Source: [Clostridium] symbiosum (GTDB lineage Bacteria; Bacillota; Clostridia; Lachnospirales; Lachnospiraceae). Taken from it: a stretch of 36,309 bases of DNA. A model generated the notes under the pieces. That model saw only the letters and a program-made list of their open reading frames with translations, had not been told where the DNA came from and made no database searches. Numbering within the stretch: position 1 is the stretch's first letter; each line of letters opens with the position of its first letter. The translations under genes were made by a program, and so were the position numbers. Shown piece by piece: positions 16,401 through 25,111 of the stretch. Where the stretch lies: the NCBI GenBank assembly GCA_021769625.1, contig JAETSN010000046.1, positions 1-36,309 of the forward strand, written 5' to 3'.

Positions 16401-18832
16401 AAGAAAATAAGGGATCAAAAATATATACCGGAAAACACACTGCACTGCGGGGGCTGTTAGGAGGAATCGGCACAGGAAACATCTCATTGGATGCCTGCGG
16501 GGCTTTTCAGGATTTTGAGATTTTTAATCATCCGGATAAAGGGCTGAAGCTTCCGTATTATTTTTTTGCCCTCCGGACAAAGCAGGAGGGGAAGGAGGCG
16601 GATGTGAGGATTTTGGAGGCAGTCCCTGAAAGGACTGCCCGAAAACCCATGTACCATGCCGGAGAACTGATGGGACTGCCCAGATTTTCCAGGAGCAGGT
16701 TCCAGTGCAGATATCCCTTCTACGAGATCGAATTGACGGAGGAAGGTTTTCCCTTTCAGGTAAATTGCAGGGCATATACGCCCTTTATTCCTCTGGATGC
16801 CGACAGTTCAGGAATGCCTTATTATGAAATACAATATGAGATTACCAACTGTTCAGCCCGGGAGGCGGAGGTTTCGGTGGCGGGCAGTGTGATGAATGCG
16901 GCGGGTTTTATCGGGTACGATGGGTTTGACAGGCTGGAGGAGAAAGGAAAACGAATCAATGAAAAGAGGGAGGCGGATGGGTTAAACGGCATATTTCTGC
17001 ACAGCGAAGGGATAGAAGAGGGAGATATCACCTTTGGCAGTATGGCGCTGGCAGCGCAGGGAGAGGTATCCTGCAAGACACACTGGCAGTATGGGGGCTG
17101 GTGGGACGGCGCGGAAGAGTTCTGGAGGGATTTTTCGGAGGACGGCTTATTGCAGGAGCCGAAGGTGAGTAAAGAGCTGGCACCCCGGGAGAGATGCGTA
17201 GCTTCGCTGGCTGTAAAACGGAGGATCGCGCCCGGAGAGAGTGAAAAATTTATATTTTATACGGCATGGCATTTTCCCAACAGATATGGCTGGCTGCCGG
17301 ATGGGCATATGGCAGAAGATGAGGTAAAAGAGAAAAGAATCTTTCGCAATTATTATGCAGGTTTGTGGAAAGATGCCTGGGAGGTAGTACTGTGCGCTTA
17401 CAAAAAAAGAGAATATCTGGAGGAGAAAAGTCTGGCATTTTCGGATGCGCTTTATAACTCTACAGTGGATGAGGAAGTGTTGGAATCGCTCGTCTCTTCG
17501 ATTACAGTTCTTCGCTCCTGTACCTGTTTTCGGATAGAGGACGGAACATTTTTCGGCTGGGAGGGATGCTTTGAAAAGAGCGGAAGCTGCGCGGGGAATT
17601 GTACCCATGTATGGAATTATGCACAGACACTGGCATTCCTTTTTCCGGAGTTGGAGCGGGACATGCGGCGGATGGAATTCCTGATGGAAACGGATGAGGA
17701 TGGCTGTATGGCTTTTCGGGCAAAACGGAAATTGGAGGGAAAACCTTGGGAAATGTATCCGGCGGCAGACGGACAGCTTGGCTGTGTGCTGCGGGTATAT
17801 CGGGAATGGAAACTTTCTGGTAAGGATGATTTTTTAAGGGAACTCTGGCCGAAAGTAAAGTTGGTTTTGGAGTATGCATGCCGCAATTGGGATCCGGACG
17901 GGGACGGGGTGATGGAGGCTATGCAGCATAATACATATGATATAGAATTTTATGGAAATACATCCATGACAAATTCTGTTTTCTACGCGGCGCTTCGGGC
18001 GGCGGCGCGGATGGCGGATTATCTTGGGGAGAGGGAACTGGCGGAATGTTGGCTGAAGAAGGCACAGCAGGGGGCTGAAAAGATGGAGGCATTGTTGTGG
18101 AACGGGGAATATTACAGGCAAAAGATCAGCAAAGAAGAACTGGAAGTACATGATCATCAATATGGGGACGGCTGCCTTTCCGATCAGCTTTTCGGCCAAC
18201 AACTTGCCCACCTATACGGACTGGGATATCTTTTTGACAAAGAGCATGTGAAAAAAGCGGTGTCATCTGTCTTTCAGTATAATTTTAAGAGATCCCTGAA
18301 AGATCACAGGAGTGTTCAGCGCTGTTATGCACTGCCGGATGAAGCGGGACTTGTGCTGTGTTCATGGCCTCATGGCGGCAGGCCGGAACAGCCCTTTGTC
18401 TATGCGGATGAGGTATGGACAGGGATTGAGGAACAGGTGGCGGTTCACCTGATCTATGAAGGAATGACAGAAAAAGCGATGGAACTGATAAAAGCGGTAA
18501 GAAGACGGTATGACGGAATTGCGCGTAATCCTTTTGATGAGGTGGAGTGTGGGTATCATTATGTGAGGTCTATGGCTTCCTGGGGGCTGTTGATCGCTTT
18601 GAGCGGTTATTCTTTCGATATGGTAAAAAAAGAAATTTCTTTTTCCCCTGTTGTTTTTAAAGATGATTTCAGGTGCTTTTATTCTAACGAAAACAGTTGG
18701 GGTATATATCACCAATGGAGGGAAAATGAGGAGGTCAGATGGGAGATATCGCCCTGTTTCGGAACGTTGGAGGGCATTAGGGTTAATGGGAAATTGATCG
18801 GGCGGGAAGAGCATCACAAAAAAGAATCATAA
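16397..18832 (+). CDS. GH116-type glycoside hydrolase, copy 2
   Basis: Second GH116-type protein, 811 residues, with the same architecture as copy 1 but clearly diverged. It has LLGGIGTGNISLDACGAF and DFEIFNHP at the N-terminus, NCTHVWNYAQTLAFLFPELE near residue 401, VMEAMQHNTYDIEFYG near 505 (likely nucleophile Glu) and SDQLFGQQLAHLYGLG near 594 (likely acid/base Asp). ATG at 16397 overlaps the preceding stop as ATGA, with AAAGGAAAA just upstream; the longer in-frame start at 16298 would lie deep in the preceding gene. There is no signal peptide, so it should act in the cytoplasm. Two paralogues in one operon suggest different linkages or successive steps on one substrate. The next gene is sigK, 72 nt on. 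Confidence 0.82.
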   Translation: MKENKGSKIYTGKHTALRGLLGGIGTGNISLDACGAFQDFEIFNHPDKGLKLPYYFFALRTKQEGKEADVRILEAVPERTARKPMYHAGELMGLPRFSRSRFQCRYPFYEIELTEEGFPFQVNCRAYTPFIPLDADSSGMPYYEIQYEITNCSAREAEVSVAGSVMNAAGFIGYDGFDRLEEKGKRINEKREADGLNGIFLHSEGIEEGDITFGSMALAAQGEVSCKTHWQYGGWWDGAEEFWRDFSEDGLLQEPKVSKELAPRERCVASLAVKRRIAPGESEKFIFYTAWHFPNRYGWLPDGHMAEDEVKEKRIFRNYYAGLWKDAWEVVLCAYKKREYLEEKSLAFSDALYNSTVDEEVLESLVSSITVLRSCTCFRIEDGTFFGWEGCFEKSGSCAGNCTHVWNYAQTLAFLFPELERDMRRMEFLMETDEDGCMAFRAKRKLEGKPWEMYPAADGQLGCVLRVYREWKLSGKDDFLRELWPKVKLVLEYACRNWDPDGDGVMEAMQHNTYDIEFYGNTSMTNSVFYAALRAAARMADYLGERELAECWLKKAQQGAEKMEALLWNGEYYRQKISKEELEVHDHQYGDGCLSDQLFGQQLAHLYGLGYLFDKEHVKKAVSSVFQYNFKRSLKDHRSVQRCYALPDEAGLVLCSWPHGGRPEQPFVYADEVWTGIEEQVAVHLIYEGMTEKAMELIKAVRRRYDGIARNPFDEVECGYHYVRSMASWGLLIALSGYSFDMVKKEISFSPVVFKDDFRCFYSNENSWGIYHQWRENEEVRWEISPCFGTLEGIRVNGKLIGREEHHKKES

Positions 18833-18904
18833 GCTTTCAGTGGAACAGGCACTTTGGAAAAGCATGGAATCATAAGATATAGAAAGCGGTTCCGGAGGCT
18901 TTTC

Positions 18905-19552
18905 ATGAAGACGTTCAGCAAACCACTGACCACAGAAGAAGAAACATATTATTTAAAGGAGTATCATTCCGGCAGCGAAAGAGCAAGGCTGGAGGCGAAG
19001 GATGTTCTGATTGAACGGAATCTGCGGCTGGTTGCCTATGTGCTGAAAAAGTATGCGGGCGCACCGGAGGATATGGAAGACATGATCTCCTGCGGCACGA
19101 TTGGATTGATCAAAGCGGTCAATACCTATGCGCCGGGAAAGGGAACAAGGCTTGCCACTTATGCGGCAAGATGCATTGAAAATGAGATTTTGATGATGCT
19201 GAGAGGGCACAAAAAGATATCCAGGGAGGTCTCTCTTTATGAACCGATGGGAACGGATAAAGAGGGAAATGAAGTGAGCCTTCTTGATATTATAGAATAT
19301 GAGCAGCCAGGCGCGCTGGAGCAGCTGGAAAACCGGGAGAGCATAGAACAGCTCAGAGGCGTTTTAGGTGAGGCGCTGAGCGGGCGGGAGCGGGAGATCA
19401 TTGCCTACCGCTACGGACTCAAGACAGGGGACGAGGTGACCCAGCGGGAAGTCGGCGAGATGATGGGAATCTCCAGAAGCTATGTGAGCAGGATCGAAAA
19501 ACGGGCGCTGCATAAACTGCGTAGGGCACTGGAAGAGAAAGTGGAAATATAA
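18905..19552 (+). CDS. sigK: RNA polymerase sporulation sigma factor SigK
   Basis: Late mother-cell sporulation sigma factor, 215 residues. Region 2 reads LIERNLRLVAYVLKKYA, then GTIGLIKAVNTYAPGKGTRL and ATYAARCIENEIL. The SigK/SigE-type linker VSLYEPMGTDKEGNEVSLLD and region 4 TQREVGEMMGISRSYVSRIE follow. ATG at 18905 has GGAGG (18894-18898) 6 nt upstream and yields a protein starting at KTFSKPL, with no pro-sequence. A TTG at 18854 would add 17 basic residues but lacks a good binding site. The gene is uninterrupted, with no skin-like element. It sits between two sugar loci and ends in its own terminator; SigE was considered but the linker and start fit SigK better. Confidence 0.88.
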   Translation: MKTFSKPLTTEEETYYLKEYHSGSERARLEAKDVLIERNLRLVAYVLKKYAGAPEDMEDMISCGTIGLIKAVNTYAPGKGTRLATYAARCIENEILMMLRGHKKISREVSLYEPMGTDKEGNEVSLLDIIEYEQPGALEQLENRESIEQLRGVLGEALSGREREIIAYRYGLKTGDEVTQREVGEMMGISRSYVSRIEKRALHKLRRALEEKVEI

Positions 19553-19567
19553 GAGGTTTTAATTAGG

Positions 19568-19615
19568 AAGAGAACTCTATTTCAAATGAAGAATTTGAAA
19601 GAGGGTTCTCTTTTT
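19568..19615 (+). terminator. intrinsic terminator after sigK
   Basis: A nearly complete inverted repeat of about 20 nt per arm (AAGAGAAC... at 19568-19587 with ...GGTTCTCTT at 19593-19612) has a 5-nt loop and runs into TTTTT (19611-19615). It separates sigK from the second sugar locus. Confidence 0.85.
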
Positions 19616-19684
19616 GGCAATATTGACAATTGGATTTGAGATATGAAAATAATAAAAATGTTTAATTGTACAAAAAATGTGAAA

Positions 19685-19714
19685 TTGAAATACGAAGATT
19701 GTACGTATTATACT
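19685..19714 (+). promoter_or_regulatory. promoter of the second sugar locus
   Basis: TTGAAA (19685-19690), an 18-nt spacer and TATACT (19709-19714), 25 nt upstream of the mutarotase-like start codon. ATTGTAC occurs in the leader upstream of the -35 box and again in the spacer; it may be a regulator site, but that is a guess. Confidence 0.55.
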
Positions 19715-19739
19715 AAAGAAAAAGAAGTGAGGTGAAAAA

Positions 19740-20654
19740 ATGCCGAACTGTAATGAAAAGATCTTTCTGGAAAATAATTGGATATTGGCAGAAATACTGC
19801 CGTGGGACGGAGGGAGGATCAGCCGTATTTATGATAAAAAACATGACTGTGAATTGATATGGTCCAATCCCAGAACAAAAAATGTGTCCAGATATTATGG
19901 CTGTAATTATGATGATCTGTCGGCGTCAGGAATAGAAGAGGCATTTCCGACAGTACAGCCTTGTATGGTGGAAGGTGCAGGCATTCCGTTTTTTGGAGAA
20001 ATATGGACAATTCCGTGGGAGTATGAAAAGCATGAGGAGGGATATGTATTTACATGCAACAGTCCAATATGGACTGCAAAGATAAGAAAAAAAATTTCCC
20101 TGTTCGAAAACAGTCTGTCAATGACATATGAAATAAGAAATACCGGGAAAGAAAAGTTTGAGTTTCTCTTTGGCATTCATCCGTCTCTTTGCATTTATGA
20201 AAGTTCCCGGCTTTATGCACCAAAGGGAATATATGAAATGTATGTGGCAGAACAGCTTGAGGAGGGAAAAACAGAACAGTTTACGTGGCCGTATTACGGG
20301 GAACGGGATATGTCGGATGCATGCGCGAAAGAGAATACAGGATTTTTTAATTTTCTGACTTTTCCGGTTGCTGATGGCTGTTATGGAGTAGAGCACCCTT
20401 CCCAAAAGACGGGACTTAAGATTGAATTTGACAGACGATTTTTTAAGTGTTTAAGCCTGTGGCCGATATATGGAGGCTGGAGAGGACATACTTGTGTGAT
20501 GACGGAAGCCTTTACAACATGGCCGGCAAGTCTGGATAAGGCAATAGAGGAAGATCGCGCATACAGGCTGAAGCCGTCGGAATGTGCAGAGACGACAGTA
20601 AATTATACAGTGGGTGTGGAAAGCCGGAAAGGAGCATTATGCAGGAATATGTGA
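19740..20654 (+). CDS. galactose-mutarotase-like (aldose 1-epimerase superfamily) protein
   Basis: A 304-residue beta-sandwich protein opening with WDGGRISRIYDKKHDCELIW, the GGRI-x-DK pattern of divergent aldose 1-epimerases. IEEAFPTVQPCM and FGIHPSLCIYESS (a His in the region where mutarotases keep an active-site His) follow, then LSLWPIYGGWRGHTCVMTEA. It probably interconverts anomers of the sugar imported by this locus or binds a sugar; specificity cannot be read. A GTGAGGTG-type ribosome binding site lies just before the ATG. The 3' end overlaps the next gene by 16 nt, so it heads an operon of at least six genes. Composition is slightly more AT-rich than the flanking core genes. Confidence 0.72.
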   Translation: MPNCNEKIFLENNWILAEILPWDGGRISRIYDKKHDCELIWSNPRTKNVSRYYGCNYDDLSASGIEEAFPTVQPCMVEGAGIPFFGEIWTIPWEYEKHEEGYVFTCNSPIWTAKIRKKISLFENSLSMTYEIRNTGKEKFEFLFGIHPSLCIYESSRLYAPKGIYEMYVAEQLEEGKTEQFTWPYYGERDMSDACAKENTGFFNFLTFPVADGCYGVEHPSQKTGLKIEFDRRFFKCLSLWPIYGGWRGHTCVMTEAFTTWPASLDKAIEEDRAYRLKPSECAETTVNYTVGVESRKGALCRNM

Positions 20655-21547
20655 TCGGGAAAAAAGAACTTTTGAAATGGTGTCGGATTCCCATGCGGGA
20701 ACTGGAACAGCATCCGGACAGAAAATGCAATATTCTGATAAAAGAGAAAAAAGATGCGCTTTTTCAGGCGATCGGCAATATGATGGCGGATGAACTGAAG
20801 GAACATAACCGGAAGGGGGAGTTGACAAAATGGATACTGCCCAGCGGGCATCTGGACCAATATCGGTATTTTGCCGGCCGGGTGAATCAGGAACGTATCG
20901 ATTGTAAAAGGCTTCATATATTCCATATGGATGAATGGCTGGACTGGCAGTTCCGCCCCATGACAGCCGAAAATTCCTTCGTCAGCGCAAGAAGCATTAT
21001 GGAAAGGGGATTCTATTCTCTGATAGATGAGGATCTGCAGATACCGAAAGAAAACAGGCATTGGCCAAATATATATGACATAGATGCGATAGATACGCTG
21101 ATCGAGCAGATGGGAGGGATAGATACGGTACAGGGAGGCGTGGGCTGCAGAGGCATGGTCGCCTTTGATGAACCGCCGAGATCCCGATATTACAAAATTA
21201 CGCTGGAAGAATATGCGAATTCCAGGACAAGGCCGGCCATGATCAATGAAGATACGATAGTCGCCTATGCGCAGCGGGAGTTCGGAGGCTGTTATGAAGC
21301 GGTTCCGCCGATGGGGATCACAATTGGGATGAAATCCATATTGACTGCCAGGAAAGGGATTTTTCTTGTGACGACAGGAGAGTGGAAACAGACCGTAGTG
21401 CGGGTTGCACTCTTCAGTGAGCCGACAACGGAATTTCCGGTTACGATCCTGGCGGACAGGCTTCCTGAATTGTTGCTCTGCTGTGATACAAAAACAGCGG
21501 ACCATGTGATCAGCAATGGAGAAGATGCGGGGTATTTGACATATTAA
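20639..21547 (+). CDS. NagB-fold (glucosamine-6-phosphate isomerase-like) protein with altered active site
   Basis: A 302-residue protein related to glucosamine-6-phosphate deaminases. HIFHMDEW (Asp98) corresponds to the E. coli NagB Asp72 region. The central motif, GxGxDGHxAFNEP in true NagB, reads GGVGCRGMVAFDEP here: the Asp and His of the ring-opening triad (Asp141 and His143 in E. coli) are Arg171 and Met173, while the Glu is kept (Glu178). A lysine is also kept near the expected phosphate-binding position (EWKQTVVRVALF). Classical deamination is therefore unlikely; isomerisation, another aldol/ketol chemistry or a regulatory role are open. ATG at 20639 has AAAGGAG (20628-20634) upstream; the longer frame from 20582 lies in the preceding gene. 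It is tightly packed with the PfkB kinase gene 11 nt on. Confidence 0.78.
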   Translation: MQEYVIGKKELLKWCRIPMRELEQHPDRKCNILIKEKKDALFQAIGNMMADELKEHNRKGELTKWILPSGHLDQYRYFAGRVNQERIDCKRLHIFHMDEWLDWQFRPMTAENSFVSARSIMERGFYSLIDEDLQIPKENRHWPNIYDIDAIDTLIEQMGGIDTVQGGVGCRGMVAFDEPPRSRYYKITLEEYANSRTRPAMINEDTIVAYAQREFGGCYEAVPPMGITIGMKSILTARKGIFLVTTGEWKQTVVRVALFSEPTTEFPVTILADRLPELLLCCDTKTADHVISNGEDAGYLTY

Positions 21548-21558
21548 CGGAGGGTACG

Positions 21559-22518
21559 ATGGAACGGGAAGGAATTGTGCTTGTATACAGTCATGGCGCG
21601 GGGCAGAATGTGCGTGTGGACAGATTGCCGGAAATAGGAGAGACAAGAAAGGCGCTGAGTTGGAAACTCGATTGCGACGGCTGTAAGGGAACCAATATCG
21701 CCGTGGCATTGGGGAGATTGGGCGTAAAAAATACATTGATCACGAGAGTAGGCAATGACGTATGGGCTGATCTGTGTACAGGCTGGCTGAGGGAAGCGGG
21801 GACAGATATTTCTTATGTTTTGCGCGATGACCGCGTGGAAACCACAACCGGAATCGTCTTTATCGACAGTCGGGGAAGAAACAGCATTATACTGGGAGAC
21901 GGCGATATGTCCGTGCCTCATGAGCTGATCGAGGAAGGATTGGAAAAAGAGAAGAACAGCAGGCTTTTTATCACAGGATTTGAGATAGAGGAGGAGGATG
22001 CACTGTATGCACTGAAAAAGGCAAAAAATTACGGAATGTTCACCATACTCAATCCTTCACCGGTGGGAAAAAGTCTGGATCTGGAGGCGGCAGATATCAT
22101 TATTGTCAATGAAGTGGAAGCCCAGCAGATGCTGGAACAGGCGGGTAAAAAGCCGGGGAAAAGCATGGACTGGGAAGAGACAGTAAAACTTCTGCGTATA
22201 AGTTGTCATTGTAAAAATGTAGTTCTCACACTTGGGGAGGAAGGATATGTGCTGGATGAGAACGGAAAGATAAGCAAAGGGAAGGGAATGGCGGTAAATG
22301 CGGTGGATACGAGCGGGGCAGGGGACGGCTTTCTGGCGGCTCTGGCGTACCGGCTGCATCAGGGAAATGATCTGAAAGAGGCCTGTAAATGGGCAAATGC
22401 TTATGCTGCCGTATCCGTAGGCTATTCAGGAACGATTCCCGGCTATCTGCCCTTGAAGGAAGTGGAAAGGAAGATAAATGAAATGGAAAACAGAGAGGAA
22501 AAGGGGGAGTTTTTATGA
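21559..22518 (+). CDS. PfkB/ribokinase-family carbohydrate kinase
   Basis: ATP-dependent sugar kinase of 319 residues. The N-terminal sugar-binding signature GCKGTNIAVALGRLG (about 41-55) corresponds to the GGKGANQA block of ribokinase. The C-terminal signature DTSGAGDGF (250-258) carries the anion hole and the catalytic base Asp256. LTLGEEGY, before the second signature, is the usual nucleotide-binding strand. It probably phosphorylates the imported sugar, giving the phosphosugar seen by the NagB-fold neighbour. The start codon follows CGGAGG by about 6 nt, and the stop overlaps the permease gene as ATGA. The exact substrate cannot be told from sequence. Confidence 0.9.
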   Translation: MEREGIVLVYSHGAGQNVRVDRLPEIGETRKALSWKLDCDGCKGTNIAVALGRLGVKNTLITRVGNDVWADLCTGWLREAGTDISYVLRDDRVETTTGIVFIDSRGRNSIILGDGDMSVPHELIEEGLEKEKNSRLFITGFEIEEEDALYALKKAKNYGMFTILNPSPVGKSLDLEAADIIIVNEVEAQQMLEQAGKKPGKSMDWEETVKLLRISCHCKNVVLTLGEEGYVLDENGKISKGKGMAVNAVDTSGAGDGFLAALAYRLHQGNDLKEACKWANAYAAVSVGYSGTIPGYLPLKEVERKINEMENREEKGEFL

Positions 22519-23498
22519 GAGAAAGTAAAGAAAAGAAATCTGCATCAAAAGCATTGGCGCGTTTCTGGAATTTGAAGGAAAGCAGCATCATCATCATGAC
22601 GATAGCGTTTTTCCTGTTTGTCCAGATTGTTAACAGCGCTTTTCTCAGTCCGAGCAACATCACAAACCTGCTGCGTTCAACGTCGTATCTGTTGATCACG
22701 GCATGCGGTATGACATTTGTTTTGATATCCGGCAATATCGATCTGTCCGTATGTACAGTGATGGGACTTGGAGGCATTCTTTTCTGTAAATTTATGACCG
22801 GTGGAATGCCGATGATCTTCGCGCTGCTTCTTACGATGTGTATCGCAGGTGCTATCGGACTTGTCACGGGGTACCTTACATACACTTTTGAGATTCCGCC
22901 GATGATCATGACGCTGGGCATGCAGTATGTCGCAAAAGGGGTGATCAATATCATTACAGAGGGAAAACCGGTCTATCCTCTGCCGGAAGCCTTCACGGGT
23001 CTGGATGCGATCAGTATTGCGGGCATTCCGCTGATCGCAGTCATAGCCGTTTTGATCGCGGTGACCGGCTGGATCGTCATAAAGAGTACGCGATTTGGGA
23101 GGGAGGTATATGCGGTAGGCGGCAATCGGGAATCCGCGAGGCTGAGCGGGATCAATGTGCGGAAGAATTTCATAGCGGTTTATGTGATCAGCGCTGTGCT
23201 CGCCATGTTCGGAGGGATAGCCATGGCAGCCAGAGTAGGTTCGGCGCAATCTGCCACAGGGTCGGGTTATGAATTAAATTCGATCGTGGCCTGTCTGATC
23301 GGCGGAACAAGTATTGAGGGCGGTTCCGGCGGTATTGCGGGAACCATGCTGGGAGCGCTGTTTGTGATGGCTCTCCAGAACGGGCTGCTCATGCTGCATG
23401 TGAATGTATACTGGCAGCAGCTTGTGATCGGCATCTTTGTGGTGCTGGCGGTGATCTGGGACAAATACAGAACACGGCTGCAGATGAAGAAGATGTAG
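22515..23498 (+). CDS. CUT2 sugar ABC transporter permease, RbsC-type
   Basis: Polytopic membrane protein of 327 residues with about eight to ten hydrophobic segments, of the ribose/xylose/galactose permease family. ISGNIDLSVCTVMGLGGI and GGNRESARLSGINVRKN match the conserved blocks of RbsC-type proteins. It starts by ATGA overlap with the kinase gene. In this family one permease forms a homodimer, so no second permease is needed. Confidence 0.92.
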   Translation: MRESKEKKSASKALARFWNLKESSIIIMTIAFFLFVQIVNSAFLSPSNITNLLRSTSYLLITACGMTFVLISGNIDLSVCTVMGLGGILFCKFMTGGMPMIFALLLTMCIAGAIGLVTGYLTYTFEIPPMIMTLGMQYVAKGVINIITEGKPVYPLPEAFTGLDAISIAGIPLIAVIAVLIAVTGWIVIKSTRFGREVYAVGGNRESARLSGINVRKNFIAVYVISAVLAMFGGIAMAARVGSAQSATGSGYELNSIVACLIGGTSIEGGSGGIAGTMLGALFVMALQNGLLMLHVNVYWQQLVIGIFVVLAVIWDKYRTRLQMKKM

Positions 23499-23526
23499 TA
23501 TAGCGACAGGGAAAGTGGGTGCTTGC

Positions 23527-25062
23527 ATGACTAATCACAGAGAATTACTGGTATTTGAAAATATTTACAAACATTATCCGGGTGTAACTGCATTGAAAGG
23601 CGTAAGTTTCAGTCTGGATCAGGGAGAGATCGTGGCGCTTCTGGGGGAAAACGGTGCGGGGAAGTCAACTCTTGTCAAAATCCTGTGCGGTGTGATCCCT
23701 CATGGGGAATATGAGGGCAGTATTTATTGCGGCGGGACAGAACTGAAATGTTTCGGTACAAAGGATGCGGCGGATAGAGGGATAGCGATGATCCCGCAGG
23801 AGATCAGCATACAGCCGGATCTGACAGTGGCGGAGAATATCATGCTTGGAAACTGGCCTCAAAAAGGTGTGTTTATCGATGTGCCTAAAATGAATGAACT
23901 GGCTGAAAAAGCACTGAAAAAACTGGATCTGGATATTGACGTGACACAGAAAGCGAGACAGGTCACCTCCGGCATCCATCAGATGATGGCCATCGCCCGG
24001 GCATTGATGTTCGAACCCTCCGTACTGATCCTGGACGAGCCGACTTCCGCACTGACAAACAAAGAAACGGAAGCATTATTGAAAAAACTGATCGATCTGC
24101 GCAGTGAGGGAATATGCAGCCTGTATATCACCCATAAACTCGACGAGGTGTTTAAGATCGCGGACAGGAGCATTGTGTTTCGGGACGGTTCCCTGATCAG
24201 CCAGTATGGGAGAGAGGAGATGGATCAGGCGCAGATCATTCGGGACATCGTAGGGGAGAAAAAGGAAAGGGAATATGTACACGAGTGCCACATGTCTGAG
24301 GAGGTAAGGCTCTCTTTTCGGAATTTTTCTGTGGACCATGCCTATGTGAGCGGGAAGCGTATCCTGGACAATGTTTCTTTTGATCTGCACAAAGGGGAGA
24401 TCCTCGGCATTGCGGGACTTTTGGGGAGCGGAAGGAGTGAACTGCTGAGGGCGGCCTTCGGGGCAATGCCGAAACGGAGCGGGGAGCTGTGGATGGACGG
24501 CAAGGAGATCGTGGTAAATGATCCGGCCGGGGCGATCGATCACGGGATAGGCCTTCTGACAGAAGCGAGGGGATTGGATGGTTATGTGAAGACCATGTCG
24601 GTGGGCGAAAACATGTCTCTGGTCATTTTGAAAAAACTGCAGGAGGGACTGTTTTTGAACAGAAAAAAGGAAAGAAGCCTGATCGATAAGTTTTTCAGTT
24701 ACATTCATATCAAAGCGCCTTCCGCATCGACGCCGATCTTGTCTCTTTCCGGGGGGAACCAGCAGAAAGTACTGGTGGCAAAATGGCTGATGAATGATTC
24801 CAAAGTACTGTTTCTGGATGAACCTACGCGGGGGGTGGATGTGGGCGCCAGGGAAGAGATCTATAATCTGATGTCGGATCTCACAAAAAACGGTGCCAGT
24901 ATCATTATCGTATCCTCGGAACTGCCGGAACTGGTGAAAGTATGTGACAGATTTGTCATATTGTCCGGCGGAACGGTCAGTGAGATTGTGGATGCAGGAA
25001 AAAGTCCTGTATCGGAAGCAGAGCTACTGGCCAAAATAAATGGTACGGCGATGGAAAAGTGA
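23527..25062 (+). CDS. CUT2 sugar ABC transporter ATPase, RbsA/MglA-type (two ABC domains)
   Basis: A 511-residue fused ATPase. The N-terminal ABC domain has an intact Walker A, GENGAGKST (40-48), signature VTSGIHQMMAIARAL and Walker B LILDEPTSAL. The C-terminal domain has a degenerate Walker A, GLLGSGRSE, but keeps LSGGNQQKV and LFLDEPTRGVDVGA. This one active, one degenerate layout is normal for the family. ATG at 23527 is preferred, as the GTG at 23515 leaves only 2 nt after AGGGA. It lies 28 nt after the permease, in a permease-ATPase-binding protein order that differs from rbsDACB. Confidence 0.94.
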   Translation: MTNHRELLVFENIYKHYPGVTALKGVSFSLDQGEIVALLGENGAGKSTLVKILCGVIPHGEYEGSIYCGGTELKCFGTKDAADRGIAMIPQEISIQPDLTVAENIMLGNWPQKGVFIDVPKMNELAEKALKKLDLDIDVTQKARQVTSGIHQMMAIARALMFEPSVLILDEPTSALTNKETEALLKKLIDLRSEGICSLYITHKLDEVFKIADRSIVFRDGSLISQYGREEMDQAQIIRDIVGEKKEREYVHECHMSEEVRLSFRNFSVDHAYVSGKRILDNVSFDLHKGEILGIAGLLGSGRSELLRAAFGAMPKRSGELWMDGKEIVVNDPAGAIDHGIGLLTEARGLDGYVKTMSVGENMSLVILKKLQEGLFLNRKKERSLIDKFFSYIHIKAPSASTPILSLSGGNQQKVLVAKWLMNDSKVLFLDEPTRGVDVGAREEIYNLMSDLTKNGASIIIVSSELPELVKVCDRFVILSGGTVSEIVDAGKSPVSEAELLAKINGTAMEK

Positions 25063-25063
25063 A

Positions 25064-25083
25064 ATAAAGTCGGAAGACTTTAT
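25064..25083 (+). other. short intercistronic hairpin with GGAA tetraloop
   Basis: ATAAAGTC (25064-25071) and GACTTTAT (25076-25083) form a perfect 8-bp stem closed by GGAA, a GNRA-type loop. It sits between the ATPase and binding-protein genes with no T run, where an mRNA stabiliser or processing site could raise expression of the binding protein. Confidence 0.45.
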
Positions 25084-25111
25084 ATAAAAAAGCAGAAAAG
25101 GAGAGGATGAA

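Noticed and set aside
20603-21736. 377-residue open frame on the minus strand
   Set aside because: It spans the antisense of three tightly packed sugar genes and crosses their junctions. Histidine- and proline-rich composition indicates a shadow frame.
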